Shown here piece after piece: positions 45,373 through 57,669 of a stretch of DNA of 64,000 bases. Numbering within the stretch: position 1 is the first letter of the stretch; each line of letters opens with the position of its first letter. The stretch comes from Bedellia somnulentella. Taxonomy: Eukaryota; Arthropoda; Insecta; Lepidoptera; Bedelliidae. The notes beneath the pieces were generated by a model. The model was not told where the DNA came from. It did not search any database and was given only the letters and a program-made list of their open reading frames with translations. The DNA is taken from assembly GCA_963576735.1 (NCBI GenBank), contig OY755188.1, positions 14,124,323 through 14,188,322 on the forward strand, read 5' to 3'. Made by a program: the position numbers and the translations under genes.

Positions 45373-45440
45373 AGCTGTGTGGTGTCGGCTTAGAAATGTA
45401 CCTACTACCCAATGGGGTCCCAATGGTGCAGTATTTTTCC
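45373..45440 (+). repeat. RTE-mini 5' fragment
   Basis: GCTGTGTGGTGTCGGCTTAG with about 45 further bases; the rest is missing. Confidence 0.45.
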
Positions 45441-46299
45441 CTGGAATGTTTTTAAAGAATCATTAAAAATATCAATATTTGGAATTTTTCTATTAATTTC
45501 ATTAAATTCCTGACAGATTCTATTAAGAGGTGCGTACAAGCCAGTATGGTGTGGCAGATTAATTATTTTTAGGTGAAAAGTTTATTCGAATATAAAAAGT
45601 ATACTGAAAAATATGACCTAGCTACGTACAAAGAGCTCCATAAAGGAAAATAAGGTTGGTAGGTTCATCCATGGCTCTACGTTGACTATTTTTTTTACAT
45701 ATGCAAAAATGCTAGATGCCTGCTACGGAAAGCTTCTATCCAGATTTTTTAGCAAAATTACTTTCCTTTTTGTCTTTCGTACAAAGTCGGGTTGTAGTTA
45801 TTTACATACGTCAATACATATATATAAGTATCGTGTTGAATTTAGGGAATACCTTTATGATGCGATCAACTCCCGGAGGATTTACAATGTATGAGTGCCC
45901 TAAATATATCTAGGGAAATGCCCCAATATCTGAACAAAATCTAGGCATTTGATCGAATTGAGAGAAAGCATGACTGCTCGTTTGGGTGAAACCAATCAAA
46001 AGAAATATTTAAAATATGCTTATACGTTTTTATATTTTATCATATTTGACTTTATTGTATGGAATAAACCAAACAGATTTTAGAAAGCTAATTTTTTCAT
46101 AATATTCTTGGACATTAAACGTACATATTCCTGTAGGTGGAAGAGTTTTTAGTTATCGCTTTTAGTTATAAGCATGCCAATTGAAATTTAGTGTCAAAAA
46201 AAAAATTTTGGTTAATATTTCTCTTGTAATGTACAATTAAGAGATTTTCTTTTTTATTATTTCTTAAGTAGGTTATTCTCACAATTTGTTATTATTATT
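45441..46299. other. no gene or known repeat seen
   Basis: Short ORFs at 45682-45913 overlap in two frames and have no recognisable content. Confidence 0.35.
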
Positions 46300-46620
46300 A
46301 TTCTGAGCCAATCGCTGTAACCGTTAGACCACGGAATCAGTTAGCAAAATTTTGGATGACGCAAGAAAACTTGAACGTTTTCTAAAAACCGAAACGGGAA
46401 TATTTGGTATGCTTATACAATTGACATTCAATTTGGCAAACTAAAACAAGCACGAACTCAGAGAGCACGTGTTACAATTTTCAAATGTCAACTTTTACGT
46501 TAGGTTACGTAAATTGTGGGCCTTGGACTTAACCGAGCGGACCGCAGCCGTGTTCAAGACGCCGATTCTAGCTCTATATCCTTCTTTGGTTTTATATAAA
46601 GCTTCATCCGTTATACAAGA

Positions 46621-46838
46621 CATACATATTATACTCACGGCTATAAATCCCTAGATAGGGTAACCAGAGCGTCGAAATAAGAAAATCCTCAGCCACTTTT
46701 GTAAGTTCAGTGGGGAAAGGATTGTATAATAAATGTTGTTAGTGATGCGTCTCCCAGCGCATTGCCCAAAAATTGCACCTCTTATGAACACGGGAAGAAA
46801 TGGGATAGTTTCTATCTGAAGCCGACACTACATAGCAA
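46621..46838 (-). repeat. RTE-mini, near complete
   Basis: CATACATATTATACTCACGG to GCCGACACTACATAGC on the plus strand. Confidence 0.7.
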
Positions 46839-47196
46839 TGTAAGGTTTACCAGTTATAAAGGAGTCAGTTGTTATCTCTCCAAGTCAATTTCGCATATAG
46901 TTTACACATTACTCAGTAAATACAATCATCGTTAGTAACTCTGTTCATATTGTATCTCACCGAATGTTATCTACCTTAATCTGTAAACTTTCCAACTTTA
47001 TGAGTCGTAGGAGAATTAAAAGTTGACTTTGCAAATATTAAATTACTCTTTCGCAAAGTTAAATCAATCACAACATACAGAGTAGTTATAGAAGTTGAAT
47101 TGCTACGAAAACCTACGCTGTATTTGCCTTCTTGACTTTCAAATAATACCAACTTTAAAGTTCAAATATTTAATGTACAAGACTTACGAATCTATG

Positions 47197-47447
47197 CTGT
47201 GTAGTGGCGGCTTAGAAAAGCACTACCCCATTTCTTTCCATGGGTTATTGTAAGAGGCGACTAAGGGTATTGGGGCTTTTAAGGGATATTTGGGCAATAC
47301 GTTTGGAGATCCATAACCTTAAATTTACTTTTTTATTTTCTCTTCCCCTTTAACTTCCAAAATTGGCTGAGAAATTTCTTATTCTGAAGCTCTGGCTAGT
47401 CTGGCTACCCCTTCAAGGGATTTATAGCCGTGAGTATATGTATTGTT
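47197..47447 (+). repeat. RTE-mini with target duplication
   Basis: AATCTATG flanks it at 47189-47196 and 47448-47455. It contains a small repeat (TCTGGCTAGTCTGGCTACCC). Confidence 0.75.
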
Positions 47448-47877
47448 AATCTATGTACATATAAATACTATTAAAAATCAGGTAAGCAACAAAGGCCCTA
47501 AGCAGTGTTTGTAAAAAACCAAAATACTAAATGTGAATTTCACAATATAATCGCAAAACAAAGTTGAATAATATGATCTAAAAGTCAACCTTAATAAATT
47601 ATTCGTAAAACTGAAACAAACACGCTCTGTTAGATTGAAATGAAGCTTTTTTACAACGTGTCATAAAACATGGAGCCTTTTACGGTTGTTCATTATTGCA
47701 CGGTTTAGGGCTGTTTTTGAAATGATGGGAAATTTCTCTTCTATACTTATAATAAATCTGTAGAGAGGTCAATTCTGTACATGAAATATATTTTCAAAAT
47801 AACTATCAGGTAGTGATTAGGGATAGATACTGATGCCAAAAATGCAATCAGTAAAATTTTTGTCTGTCTGTCTGTCG

Positions 47878-47912
<35 letters not shown>

Positions 47913-49234
47913 GGTTTGTATGTTCCTTATGAAAACAAAAACTACTCGACGGATTTTAACAAAACTTGGTACAATTATTCTCCATACTCCTGGGCAGGTT
48001 TTTGTATTCTTTCCAGCAGAGTAGTAAAGAGGAATTTTGGGAAATTTTGGGAAAACGGAAGAAGTTACTACATTTTTTAAGCTTCCGTCGCGTGTGCAGC
48101 CTTAATGGTTAAACTAACATAGAAATCATGTATTACGGAAATATTCTTCATAAAATTATCTAAAAAAAAATCCTGAACAGTTTATGTCTATCTTTTACGG
48201 TTGACTAACAATAACACGTGTAATTCCTGATAGCTTAGCAGTTCGGAACATTCTGATTATATTTGTTTACTCCACAGATCTGTATTTGAATAGATAACGC
48301 AAGTGTCATTTCTTGTATAGAAACCAAGCGTGCCATTATTTTTCCACCTACTGTGACGTCACATGAGGGATTTAGTGATGGGAACTCCCCGTCAGCGCGT
48401 AAACGATTCAATCGATTATATTCGAGTGCATCGACAGACGAATGATAAATTGACAGAAGAATGATAAATCTAGAATTATACCTGTTTTTAATAACTCTGT
48501 TTTCTCATGGTCTCATTTTTATTCTGAGCAACTCTTCCTACATTATTTTCCTCCACCACTACATCTTCTCGGAGAAAACGATCTAAATCAGTGAGTTCAT
48601 GAGTCAGTTAGTCAGTGAGTAGTTCAGTAGCCTTTATTATAATAATAACTTGTCCTCATTAATAACCTACCTAATTAACTAGTTTTAACAATTTGTTCTC
48701 GGAAAGTTACGAAATGATTTAAAAAAACCCCGAGAAGAAATTTTATCTACAAAAAGGAAAGCCAGTAGAAGGCGCTATGACAAAATATAATACAACCCAG
48801 AACTAATTCAGATTTGAAAAAAAAAACAAAGAAAATAACTTGTAGAGAAGGAAAAATAATCAAGTATTTTTTTTTCGTTGTCTGTTTTTCTCCAGGCTGT
48901 ATCTCATAAACAGTAATAACTAGAAAGCTGAAATTTTCACAAATGACGTATTTCTGTTGCCACTATAACAACAAATACAAGAAAAAAAGGAGTTTAAGGG
49001 GGGCCTCTTATAATAAACGTGTTTTTTTCCGTATTTGTTTGCTCAATATTAAAACGTTAATAAGTAGATACTTAAAATTTTCATAGTTTATTTACTTGTA
49101 TATCACCTTTCAAAATAAATAATTAAATAACAGTAAAGTAAATATCAAAGGGGCTCCCATACAAAAACGTTATTTTCTATTATAGATGATAGTACGGAAC
49201 TCTTCGTTTGTTCAATATTGGAAATAAAAAAAAC

Positions 49235-49545
49235 AAAGTAGTGTAACAAACTCTTCAACATTTGCTGAATATGTAGAATTATCAGAAGCAGTAACAGAAT
49301 TAAATTTTCTCTTTTGTGTAATGAATTATGTTTTTACTAAGGTTTGTAAACCAGTTAAAATCTATGAAGATAATTCAGCAGCTGTAGCTATTTCTAAGTA
49401 TGGAAACTTTACAAAGAATTCTAAGCACATTGAAGTTCACTATCATTTTGTAAATTGAAATGTTTAGCAGGGAAGTATACAAAATAGAGTCAGAAAATAA
49501 AATTGCAGATATATTTACACTGTAGGAAATTTTAAACTCACTAAC
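49235..49545 (+). pseudogene. copia-type RNase H relic
   Basis: The + strand reads STFAEYVELSEAVTELNFLF, then VKIYEDNSAAVAISK, NSKHIEVHYHFVN, a stop, and in another frame KIESENKIADIFT. These match the end of the Ty1/copia pol RNase H domain (AEY...SEA, YEDN..A..., SKHI...YHF, ADIFT), including the conserved ED and SKHI. Upstream pol is absent and frames are broken. Confidence 0.75.
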
Positions 49546-49669
49546 TTGAAAATGCTAAATTTAAAGGAGTATAGTTCCCTAATTGATTATAATTACTGTA
49601 GTACTTAAGAAGCTTTGAACTTATGTAAGCAGGTGTGTTCGTGTATATATGTACATTTATATTGGCAAC

Positions 49670-50037
49670 CATGATAGCCCAGAGGGTAGAACACTCGGTT
49701 ATCGTGCAAACGACTAGTGTTCAAATTGGCCTACACCAATTTGTCTTTTCTAAAGACATATGTGTGGTTAATTTATCATGGTTGTTAACGGTGAGGGAAA
49801 ACATCGTGAGGAAACCCACATGGCTGAGTTGTACTTAGTCATGTGACAGTGTATTCGTACAAAACGGCGATAGGCCTGCCCCCTATCACGTGAGTACACT
49901 GTCCATGCAAAACGTGGGTACTCTAAACACCAGGTGACAAAGTCACGTGATGTTCAGAAGTATTTGTACCTCTGCCAACCCCTTCGGGGATATTCGGCGT
50001 GAACGTTTATGTTATGTTATGTTTATGTTATGTTATG
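49670..50037 (+). repeat. SINE family A with 14-bp target duplication
   Basis: TTTATATTGGCAAC flanks it at 49656-49669 and 50038-50051. The B-box region is shortened (CAAATTGGCC). Confidence 0.88.
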
Positions 50038-51332
50038 TTTATATTGGCAACACTGAGTGAAGGAAGGAAGTAAATAAAGACTGACACATACCACACGTTA
50101 AGAAAGGTAGCTTAGAGAAAAACTTGTAACTAAAATCAAACTGTTCTTTTATTAAATAAAAACAAAGTTAAAACAAGAGTATTCCAATTAATTATTTAAC
50201 AGAAACATTGTAGTAATAAAAATATTTTAGATACATGGAACATCCATCGCGAATATTATTATTTCTCGGTTCCCAAAATCGATTAGAATTAGAATCGAAT
50301 ACAACTATCTGTGTAGGTACAACACATTTTGCTTAAAATGACAGAAATATGACAATAGCTACCGTACCATGTAGCTGATTGACAGGTGAAAATATCGTTC
50401 ATTTTGATGTTCATTGCGTGTTTTAATAGACAAGCCATACTAGATAGCTTTGTAACTAAAAGCGGCAATGTATTATAAATTAAGCGATACACACTCGTTT
50501 AAATGTTTTTCTGTGTAAAACCACAACGAACACGAAATAATTGATTTTGCAATAAAAACCACATAATCTAATAATAATGTGACCTACCGATGAAAGGAAA
50601 TCTTTCTTTTAATTAGTCCTGCTTTATTTAGATAGTTTTTGCAACTCAATACGGCACAATTAGGCATTTTTTATATTTAGCTTGACATCTGTCACCGAGA
50701 ACGTTCGAGCACGGACTCAATCAAATGGCGATAAACTAAGATAATTTTACTCAGTTTTTACACGCGAAGTACATGCACTTGCGGCATCTATTCAAATACA
50801 TGTCTGTGGTTTACTCTTACGTTTGTAAAACTCTCACTCATCCCTAATTTAAAAAAGGTAACATTATTACCTACTAAATAAAAAAAGAATCATAGAAATC
50901 GGTAGAGAAACACCGAAATTATACATAAAATAAGCCATCGCGCCCGTGACCAAAACCGAATCCTTACTAATTTACATATGACATACTAGATTGCGCCAGT
51001 AGTTGCATCCTACAACACGTAATGATTTATTTTTTAGATTGTTATAAATACTTCATAGCGTTTTATTCCAAAATTTGCTATTAAACGGAAATACTGAACC
51101 GTTCATTAAAGCGCATTAAAAATCACCAAACTACACTGTTTAGGGAGTGCTATAAATTTAATAAATTGAAAACATTGCGCTGAATTTCACAATGCTTGAG
51201 CAGTGACTAAAGAAAGAAACCTCAGATATTTAAAAAACAACGCTACCCGTGCGAAGCTGGGACGATCCACTAGTCATTAAAAAGATTTAGTTTATTTTAA
51301 AAAGAAAGTTTATTTTTAAATATTTTTAATGC

Positions 51333-51478
51333 CGTGTGTGGGCGATGCGGTTGGAGACCCATCTTATCCCACCACTTTATTTCCATCATCTTGTCCTCCA
51401 TCTATATCCAAATGTGTCTGCAGAGTTTCTATCTCCAAAGCTGTGGCTACCCTTTTTTGTAATTTAAGGCTGTGAGTT
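51333..51478 (+). repeat. RTE-mini 3' part
   Basis: GTGGGCGATGCGGTTGGAGACC to TTAAGGCTGTGAGTT; the tail repeat is missing. Confidence 0.55.
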
Positions 51479-51560
51479 AAATACATAAACTTTGTTTAAA
51501 TAATAAATTAAAAGGGCCCTCTTAAATCATTAATTGCACTACAGGGAAATCCTATAGCGT

Positions 51561-51622
51561 CACTGACCTCCATTATACTTACAGGGTATTACTTATTTTA
51601 TATAGTATAATGGAGGTCAGTG
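51561..51622. repeat. perfect 19-bp inverted repeat with 24-base loop
   Basis: CACTGACCTCCATTATACT at 51561-51579 and its exact complement at 51604-51622 would form a strong hairpin. Confidence 0.8.
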
Positions 51623-51944
51623 TTTAGCATCCACTAGAATGTTTAATTTATCTTGATAAACTGTTGTCAGTGGTGTTTATTTTGTGTGTTACAACTCTTT
51701 ATGTTATTATGTTTGGTTATTATAAATATGAAATCGAATAAATACGAGCTTTGTAGCATATTTCACAATGCTCATAAGTTAATACACAGCCAGTGTTGAA
51801 TACGTATGCATTTTCTAATACTAAATAATAGTTTTAAATTTTATCACAATTACCTAAAGCATGGTTACCCTTTCAAGACAAACAGTGGATATTGTAAAGT
51901 ATAGGAAAAAATAGTACTGTCGGGTTATGTGGTTATTATTTTTG

Positions 51945-52187
51945 CTGTGTAGTGCCGGCTTAGATTGTACCTACCCCTTACCACCCACGGGTGTGGAAAG
52001 AAGCGACTAAGGGTGTGGTGCTTTCAGTGGTTTTTTGGCAATGCGGTTCGAGACCCATCACCAACGATAATTAATTTTCAACACATTCTCCCCTATCAAC
52101 TTCCAAATGCGGCTGAGGAGTTTCTAGCTCCGAAGCTCTGGCTACCCTTTTTTGGGATTTATGGCCGTGAGTATATGTATGTATATA
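51945..52187 (+). repeat. RTE-mini with target duplication
   Basis: ATTTTTG flanks it at 51938-51944 and 52188-52194; a diverged GTGCCGGC-type copy. Confidence 0.7.
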
Positions 52188-52442
52188 ATTTTTGTATTCA
52201 TGCGATGTTTCGCCAGTACCCAATACCAATAGCCTGGACATTACGTTGATTTGTGTTGTTGACACGTAGATTGTAGTAATACTAGTAATACATAATGATG
52301 GCGGTGGTTTGGTATCACAAAGACGTATTTATTACTATAAAGCAGTAATATTTCGTTGAAGTATTGAGGCGTAAATTATATACACGTACTAGATTAATAG
52401 TATACTAGGTAATAGTATTTTAAGCGTTTATGATACTACACT

Positions 52443-52740
52443 GCAACCTTGATAGCAGATTGGAAACATCAGCGATTATCATGCAGAAAATGTGAGTTCA
52501 AATTCTGGGTCGGGCCTAAACCAATGTGTCTTTTCTTAAGTCGGTTGATGTTGTGTCGAAGGTTGTTAACGGTGTGGGAAAACTTCGTGAGAAAACCCAC
52601 ATGACTGAGTTCTACTAATCACTTGACATGTGGCAGTAGGCCTGCCTTCTTTCACGAGTATGTACTGTCCAAGCAAAGCGTGGTGTTCAGAATATTAGCA
52701 CTTCTGCCACCTCTTCGAGAATTTGCGGTGTGAACGATGA
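52443..52740 (+). repeat. SINE family A, degraded
   Basis: AACCTTGATAGCAGATTGG head, GTGAGTTCAAATTCTGGGTC B box and a TTTGCGGTGTGAACG end. Confidence 0.6.
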
Positions 52741-52792
52741 GTTTGAATTTCACGGACACTGCCCTACATGTAGTAACATGAAGATGTATGTG

Positions 52793-52958
52793 GCTACTTT
52801 AATTGGGCTGTCAGCATTTCAACGTGGTACTTTGCTACTTTAATTGGGCTGTCAGCATTTCAACGTGGTACTTCGCTACTTTAGTTGGGCTGTCAGCATT
52901 TCAACGTGGTACTTCGCTACTTTAATTGGGCTGTCAGCATTTCAACGTGGTACTTCGC
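52793..52958 (+). repeat. 41-bp minisatellite, four units
   Basis: Units starting GCTACTTTAATTGGGCTG at 52793, 52834, 52875 and 52916 are nearly identical, each ending CAACGTGGTACTTC or TTT. No spacers, so it is not a CRISPR-like array. Confidence 0.9.
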
Positions 52959-53329
52959 ACATAGCTAGTTTCTCGCGACATATTGGATTCGCTTGAGCTT
53001 TGCGTGACACAATATCGTTTGATAAACTTACAAGATAGCAGTCCTGCCAACTAGTCGTCTATGTTACATGACATATTTTACCACTATATAGTTTTCTCTT
53101 TTTGAAAGGAGAGTCCCCAAAATAAATGCTATAAGTAAGTTAGCGAATGAGCAAAAAACTTCTATAGAAGATTTTCAACCACTATCACACTCGGATACGT
53201 CAATCATATTACATACATAGCGGTTTCGGGTCGCGTCCAGCTGTTTTTGCATTCGGTGGATCGACGTCTGATCTCGTAGATTCCTAGCGTTGTAGCGTAG
53301 TGGCAGCTTAATTGAACATTTTTGTTTCA

Positions 53330-53450
53330 CCTAGAGGAGCTATAGAGTTATCTAGACTGATCAACCACTTTTGTAAGTTGATTGAGAAAAAGATAGTAAA
53401 GTAAAGGTTGTTGGTGATGGTTCCAACCGCATTGCCCAAAATCACTTGAT
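53330..53450 (-). repeat. RTE-mini fragment
   Basis: AGGAGCTATAGAGTTATCTA, TTTTGTAAGTTGATTGAG and CCAACCGCATTGCCCAAAAT. Confidence 0.5.
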
Positions 53451-54080
53451 CATGTTTACTTTTCTACTCAATAATTTAATATGGTACTAAAGTAAAGCAA
53501 CATTATACTCGTATAATTGTGTTTATTTTCCACAGATTTTTGTTTATTATTTGGTTATTTTATAGTTATTTTGCAGACCAAGTAAGCCGGTTAGTTAGAG
53601 TTAGTATTTTGAGTAAGGTCAATTCACACAAGTAATACCCCATTTCTTTTATTGAAACTTTACAGCTTGTTCAATTACTATATGTAATGTCCTCTACCAG
53701 TAATTATTGTCTATATGTATGTATAAGTATGATTTTGTGCATAAAATTCTAACCTTGTTTAAGGGTTAGCTAGAAAAACTCAACGAAGTAGAATTTTGAT
53801 TTAAATAGGTTTTCTTTGGGCATTTAAAGGTGAAAGTTCATTTTAGCATGCCCTCGATTTTAATAATACAGGGCATTAACTTCTGTTAAACTTAAGCTGG
53901 ATTATAACCAAAATTAGATAATTAATCATGTTCAAGCAAGCTATATATTTTGTTCAGAAAGTTCATTAGCGATTCCTCTCAAAGTGAGGTCGTTGAGAAA
54001 CGTTTTATATCACTTATCTGTAATGAAGTGTTTTAGTCTCTTTACCGTTCTTAAACCAGCTATTAAGAATATTCAAAAAC
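53451..54080. other. no gene or known repeat seen
   Basis: AT-rich sequence without supported features. Confidence 0.4.
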
Positions 54081-54090
54081 TTTTATTCTG

Positions 54091-54337
54091 CCGTGTAGTG
54101 TCGGCTTAGAATAGCACTACCCCATTTCTTCCGGTGGGTGTACGTAAGAGGCGACTAACGGACTTGGGGCTTTTTAAGGGATTTTTGGGCGATGCGGTTG
54201 GAGACCCATCATCAACAACCTTTATTTCACCATTTTCTTCCCCATGCAACTTCCAAAAGTAGCTGAGGAATTTCTAATTCCTTAGCTCTGGCTACCCCTT
54301 CTAGGGATTTATAGCCGTGAGTATATGTATATGTATG
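54091..54337 (+). repeat. RTE-mini, complete, with target duplication
   Basis: TTTTATTCTG flanks it at 54081-54090 and 54338-54347. Confidence 0.85.
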
Positions 54338-55099
54338 TTTTATTCTGGGTTTTATTTGTGGGCAATGTTTTCTTAGTTGTGATTCTAAGCACCAGTCTTT
54401 GTAAAGTGTTGCCTTTGCAATCAATATGCCCCAAAAATAGGTTCGTTCTGGACTGTCTAGTCGCATTTTTAAATAGCTAAATGACCTCAATTAAATCTTA
54501 TCGCCCAATTTGAAAGCGCTCGACTAGATTTGAAAATTCTTTCATCTCGTCTAACAGTCTTGCAGGGGCCCCTCGCTCGTAAATCCATCACTGGATATCA
54601 CATATTTATATTTTTTACGATGAATCCTAAATACTACGGAGATTTACCTTGTATGTAGAATGTACTAGTACTATATGAATATTATCTTATTACAGGTTGG
54701 ATTATTTATCAGGTAATTTAATAGTGGTTGATTTGTTTTATTTTTATCACTTTGGAACACTAAACCATTGGTTCAATTTCATGAAAATTTCCTCACCATT
54801 ATTCATTATTTACACCTCTTCAACTATTGAAATATTCAGATTTTTAAAAGTATGATATATTCTATCCTGAATTTGGGCTTAGCCGAAATTATACGTAAAA
54901 TATTTTTAAGTATGGCTTACTGAAACAAAATTTAGTGCACTTTGATATAAATGTACCTTTTTGTTATTCCAAAACAAGTCTCGTGAATAACAATCATTCA
55001 AAAATTAAATATGATCATTGATGGTTCAATGTTTACTTCCTTTGTTGTGTTGAAAATAATATCTGTGTTATAAATGCTGTTGTAAAGGCGAGAAAAATA

Positions 55100-55204
55100 A
55101 GTGTGCAAATTTTAACCTGCATGGTATTGATAAGTTTGAAGGAAATGAAGAAAATTTGTTAGGTTTTTACAAAGTAGCAATTAATACTTTCTACCTACTC
55201 CAAT
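55100..55204 (+). pseudogene. RTE 3' fragment (interrupted by MITE copy 2)
   Basis: CTGCATGGTATTGATAAG, AGGTTTTTACAAAGTAGCAA and TTTCTACCTACTCCAAT follow the RTE end and stop at the MITE. Confidence 0.55.
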
Positions 55205-55641
55205 AGGCTATTTGACTGTAATAAAAATATACATTTATTTTATTTCACTAGTCTTAATATTTCTCTTTTGGAGCAATATGTAATAATGCGAGATAAAAAT
55301 ATTGCATTATTTCACTAAAATCCGTCTTCTAAAATAAGTATTTTCGATGCAACTGTCACGTGACTAAAAACGACCGTGATTGGCTATTTCTATAATGACG
55401 TAGATCACGCATAAAGAGACTATGTATCGCTTCGCTCATTGGTGGTTAATGCGGAATTGACGTCATTTGTGCTACAGCCGCCATATTAAAGTCGCGTTTT
55501 CGCGGCACATTTGAATATTGCATTTTCTTTTTCGATTTTTAATAAAATAGCTAAAATGAAGACAGAAAAATATTTTTTTAGGGCTCCTTATAAAACAAAT
55601 TAACACCGTGAGATAGTTTTCAAAACTTAGTCAAATAGCCT
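55205..55641 (+). mobile_element. MITE copy 2 (437 bp)
   Basis: Same ends and body as 34794-35234, with AGGCTATTTGACT and AGTCAAATAGCCT; outer bases CCAAT and ATTGG extend the inverted symmetry. Confidence 0.8.
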
Positions 55642-55922
55642 ATTGGAATAAATGACGTCATCTCGACATTGAAATAATGTTTCCAAAATAACGATAAACA
55701 CACTTGAACCTTTAATTTATTGTTTCTTGTTTATAAACCATAAGCCCCAATGTCTTTGCTCCCAGCCCAGCTGATGTTTTTACTAGATTACAAAGCAATC
55801 TCCAGCGGCTAGATCACGTGATCGAGCTCGCCAACTTTAATTAGCTGTCTGAATGCTTCGCTGCCGCTTGTTTTCTTTTATACTGGGAAATTGTATGAAA
55901 ACTATTTTTCTTGGTTAATAAA

Positions 55923-56174
55923 CATACATACATACATATACTCACGGCTATATTTCCCTAGAAGGGGTAACCAGAGCTAAGGAACTATAAATTCCTCAGC
56001 CACTTTTGGAAGTTGAGTGGGGAAAAGATGGTAAGAATAAAGGCTTTTGGTGATGGGTCTCCAACCGCATCGCCCAAAAATCCAATAAAAAGCCCCAATA
56101 CCCTTAGTCGCCTCTTACGACACCCGTGGGTAGAAAGGGGTAGCGACATTCTAAGCCGGCACTACACGGCAATA
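55923..56174 (-). repeat. RTE-mini, complete, with target duplication
   Basis: TGGTTAATAAA flanks it at 55912-55922 and 56175-56185. GCCGTG subtype. The ORF at 56013-56318 overlaps it and is not a gene. Confidence 0.85.
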
Positions 56175-56253
56175 TGGTTAATAAAGAGCTTGCATTTTAG
56201 TTTGATCGGGTTCTATTTGAAGATAAAAAATACATCTGTACAGAATCCCGCCA

Positions 56254-56470
56254 TTTGTACTCATTGGGGTAGGTTGAGACTAACGATCCCCCATTTGAGC
56301 CTCGCAGGAAAAATTTAAGTGTGAAAATTAGACATTATCATGTTAATAAACATAGTTAATCAATTAAATATAGAAGTGCACGTAATAAGATATTGATGAG
56401 CTTAAATGAAGCTAAAGAACTTTGCAATGGCTGTATGGCAGTCTGTCTACCCTAATGAGAACTATATAGA
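56254..56470. pseudogene. two RTE 3' relics in opposite orientation
   Basis: 56254-56315 (minus; ACTCATTGGGGTAGG, GACTAACGATC) and 56372-56470 (plus; GTGCACGTAATAAGATATTG, CTGTCTACCCTAATGAGAAC) both resemble the end of the RTE ORF. Confidence 0.5.
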
Positions 56471-56739
56471 TCAGTTTCAGTATACAATTATTAATTATGT
56501 TACATACGTGTGATATATGTGACTTGAACGTCTCAGAACACCCTTGGTATGCTTGTTTGATCAAGGTTTTGTTACAAATCGATATGTGTTTGACATTTAC
56601 TAATACCAAAATAGAAACCAATTGTGAAGACAATAAATGCCGAAGCAATATATACATTATTTTTGAACTATCAGGGTCAATAGCTACACAATAATATTCA
56701 CCGAAATATGTGTAGTACTTTTAATAATGTCTTTATACG

Positions 56740-57135
56740 GAATACGGAACCGTGATAGCCCAGTGGATAGAACACTTGGTTATCGTGCAAGCGATTAGTG
56801 TTCGAATCCTGGGTTGGGCCTACACCAATTTGTCTTTTCTAAAGACATATGTGTGGTTAATTTATCATGGTTGTTAACGGTGAGGGAAAACATCGTGAGG
56901 AAACTTACATGGCTGATTTGTACTTAGTCATGTGACAGTGTATTCGTACAAAACGGCGATAGGCCTGCCCCCTATCACGTGAGTGCACTGTCCATGCCAA
57001 ACGTGCGTGGGTACTCTGAACACTAATTGACAAAGTCACTTGATCAGTCAGAAGTATTAATACCTCTGCCAACCCCTTCGGGGATATTCGGCGTGAACGT
57101 TTATGTTATGTTATGTTATGTTATGTTATATAATT
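56740..57135 (+). repeat. SINE family A, complete
   Basis: CCGTGATAGCCCAGTGGATAG head, full body and a TTATG repeat tail. TTTATACG at 56732-56739 and 57136-57143 may be the target duplication. Confidence 0.8.
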
Positions 57136-57669
57136 TTTATACGTGTTAGCTTAGTAAGAAAGACAAACCTTGACGAAAATATCTTTTTTGCAACTAAAAT
57201 AAATCAAAATATGATATAAATATGAACTCTTAGAAGCACATCAAAACTCATTACTATTCTATTCATGGCAGCGATCCCGACGGACGCAAACTAAATTACA
57301 AGTCAAGTAAATATGGTTCTTGGTTTGTCGCTAACCGTCAAAGCCTCTCAGTAACCTTGATGGCCCTTATCCCTATGGCAATAAGGATGAAAACATATAT
57401 TGTAAATAAAATATACCATCAAAGTGCTTTCAATCATGAAGCGAATGCAATCAAGTCACTTCCGAGCGATATTGAAGTAAGTGAGGGAAAAAACTCACTC
57501 TGGCTTTGTCATACTGTACCCTGCTCGTTATTATAAGACTTATTGCATTTTTCTATACTTCGACATTTTTTCGTATTAATTATTTAATATGAAATTGATA
57601 CTTTAATTATTAAATATCAAACTCATAGGGATCAGTTCGTATTGAATTAAAATAATATTCTCTATCACC

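Larger units (their letters stand above)
48273..50808. mobile_element. 2.5-kb DNA transposon-like element with 8-bp target duplication
   Basis: The exact 8-bp repeat GTTTACTC at 48265-48272 and 50809-50816 flanks it. Its ends are inverted repeats: CACAGATCTGTATTTGAATA against CACAGACATGTATTTGAATA, continuing imperfectly to CGCAAGTG. An 8-bp target duplication with short CA...TG ends suggests the hAT superfamily, though this is inferred and no transposase is seen. The interior carries a copia-like RNase H relic and a family A SINE. Confidence 0.8.
47740..51273 (+). mobile_element. non-autonomous Helitron (copy 6), split
   Basis: The left part 47740-48272 (TCTATACTTATAAT start, TCTG repeat) and right part 50817-51273 (ending GGGACGATCCACTAG) add to 990 bp, the expected length. 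A 2.5-kb element sits between them. Confidence 0.8.

Noticed and set aside
52793..52958. Regular 41-bp repeat as a possible CRISPR-like array
   Set aside because: The units are head-to-tail without spacers and the genome is eukaryotic.
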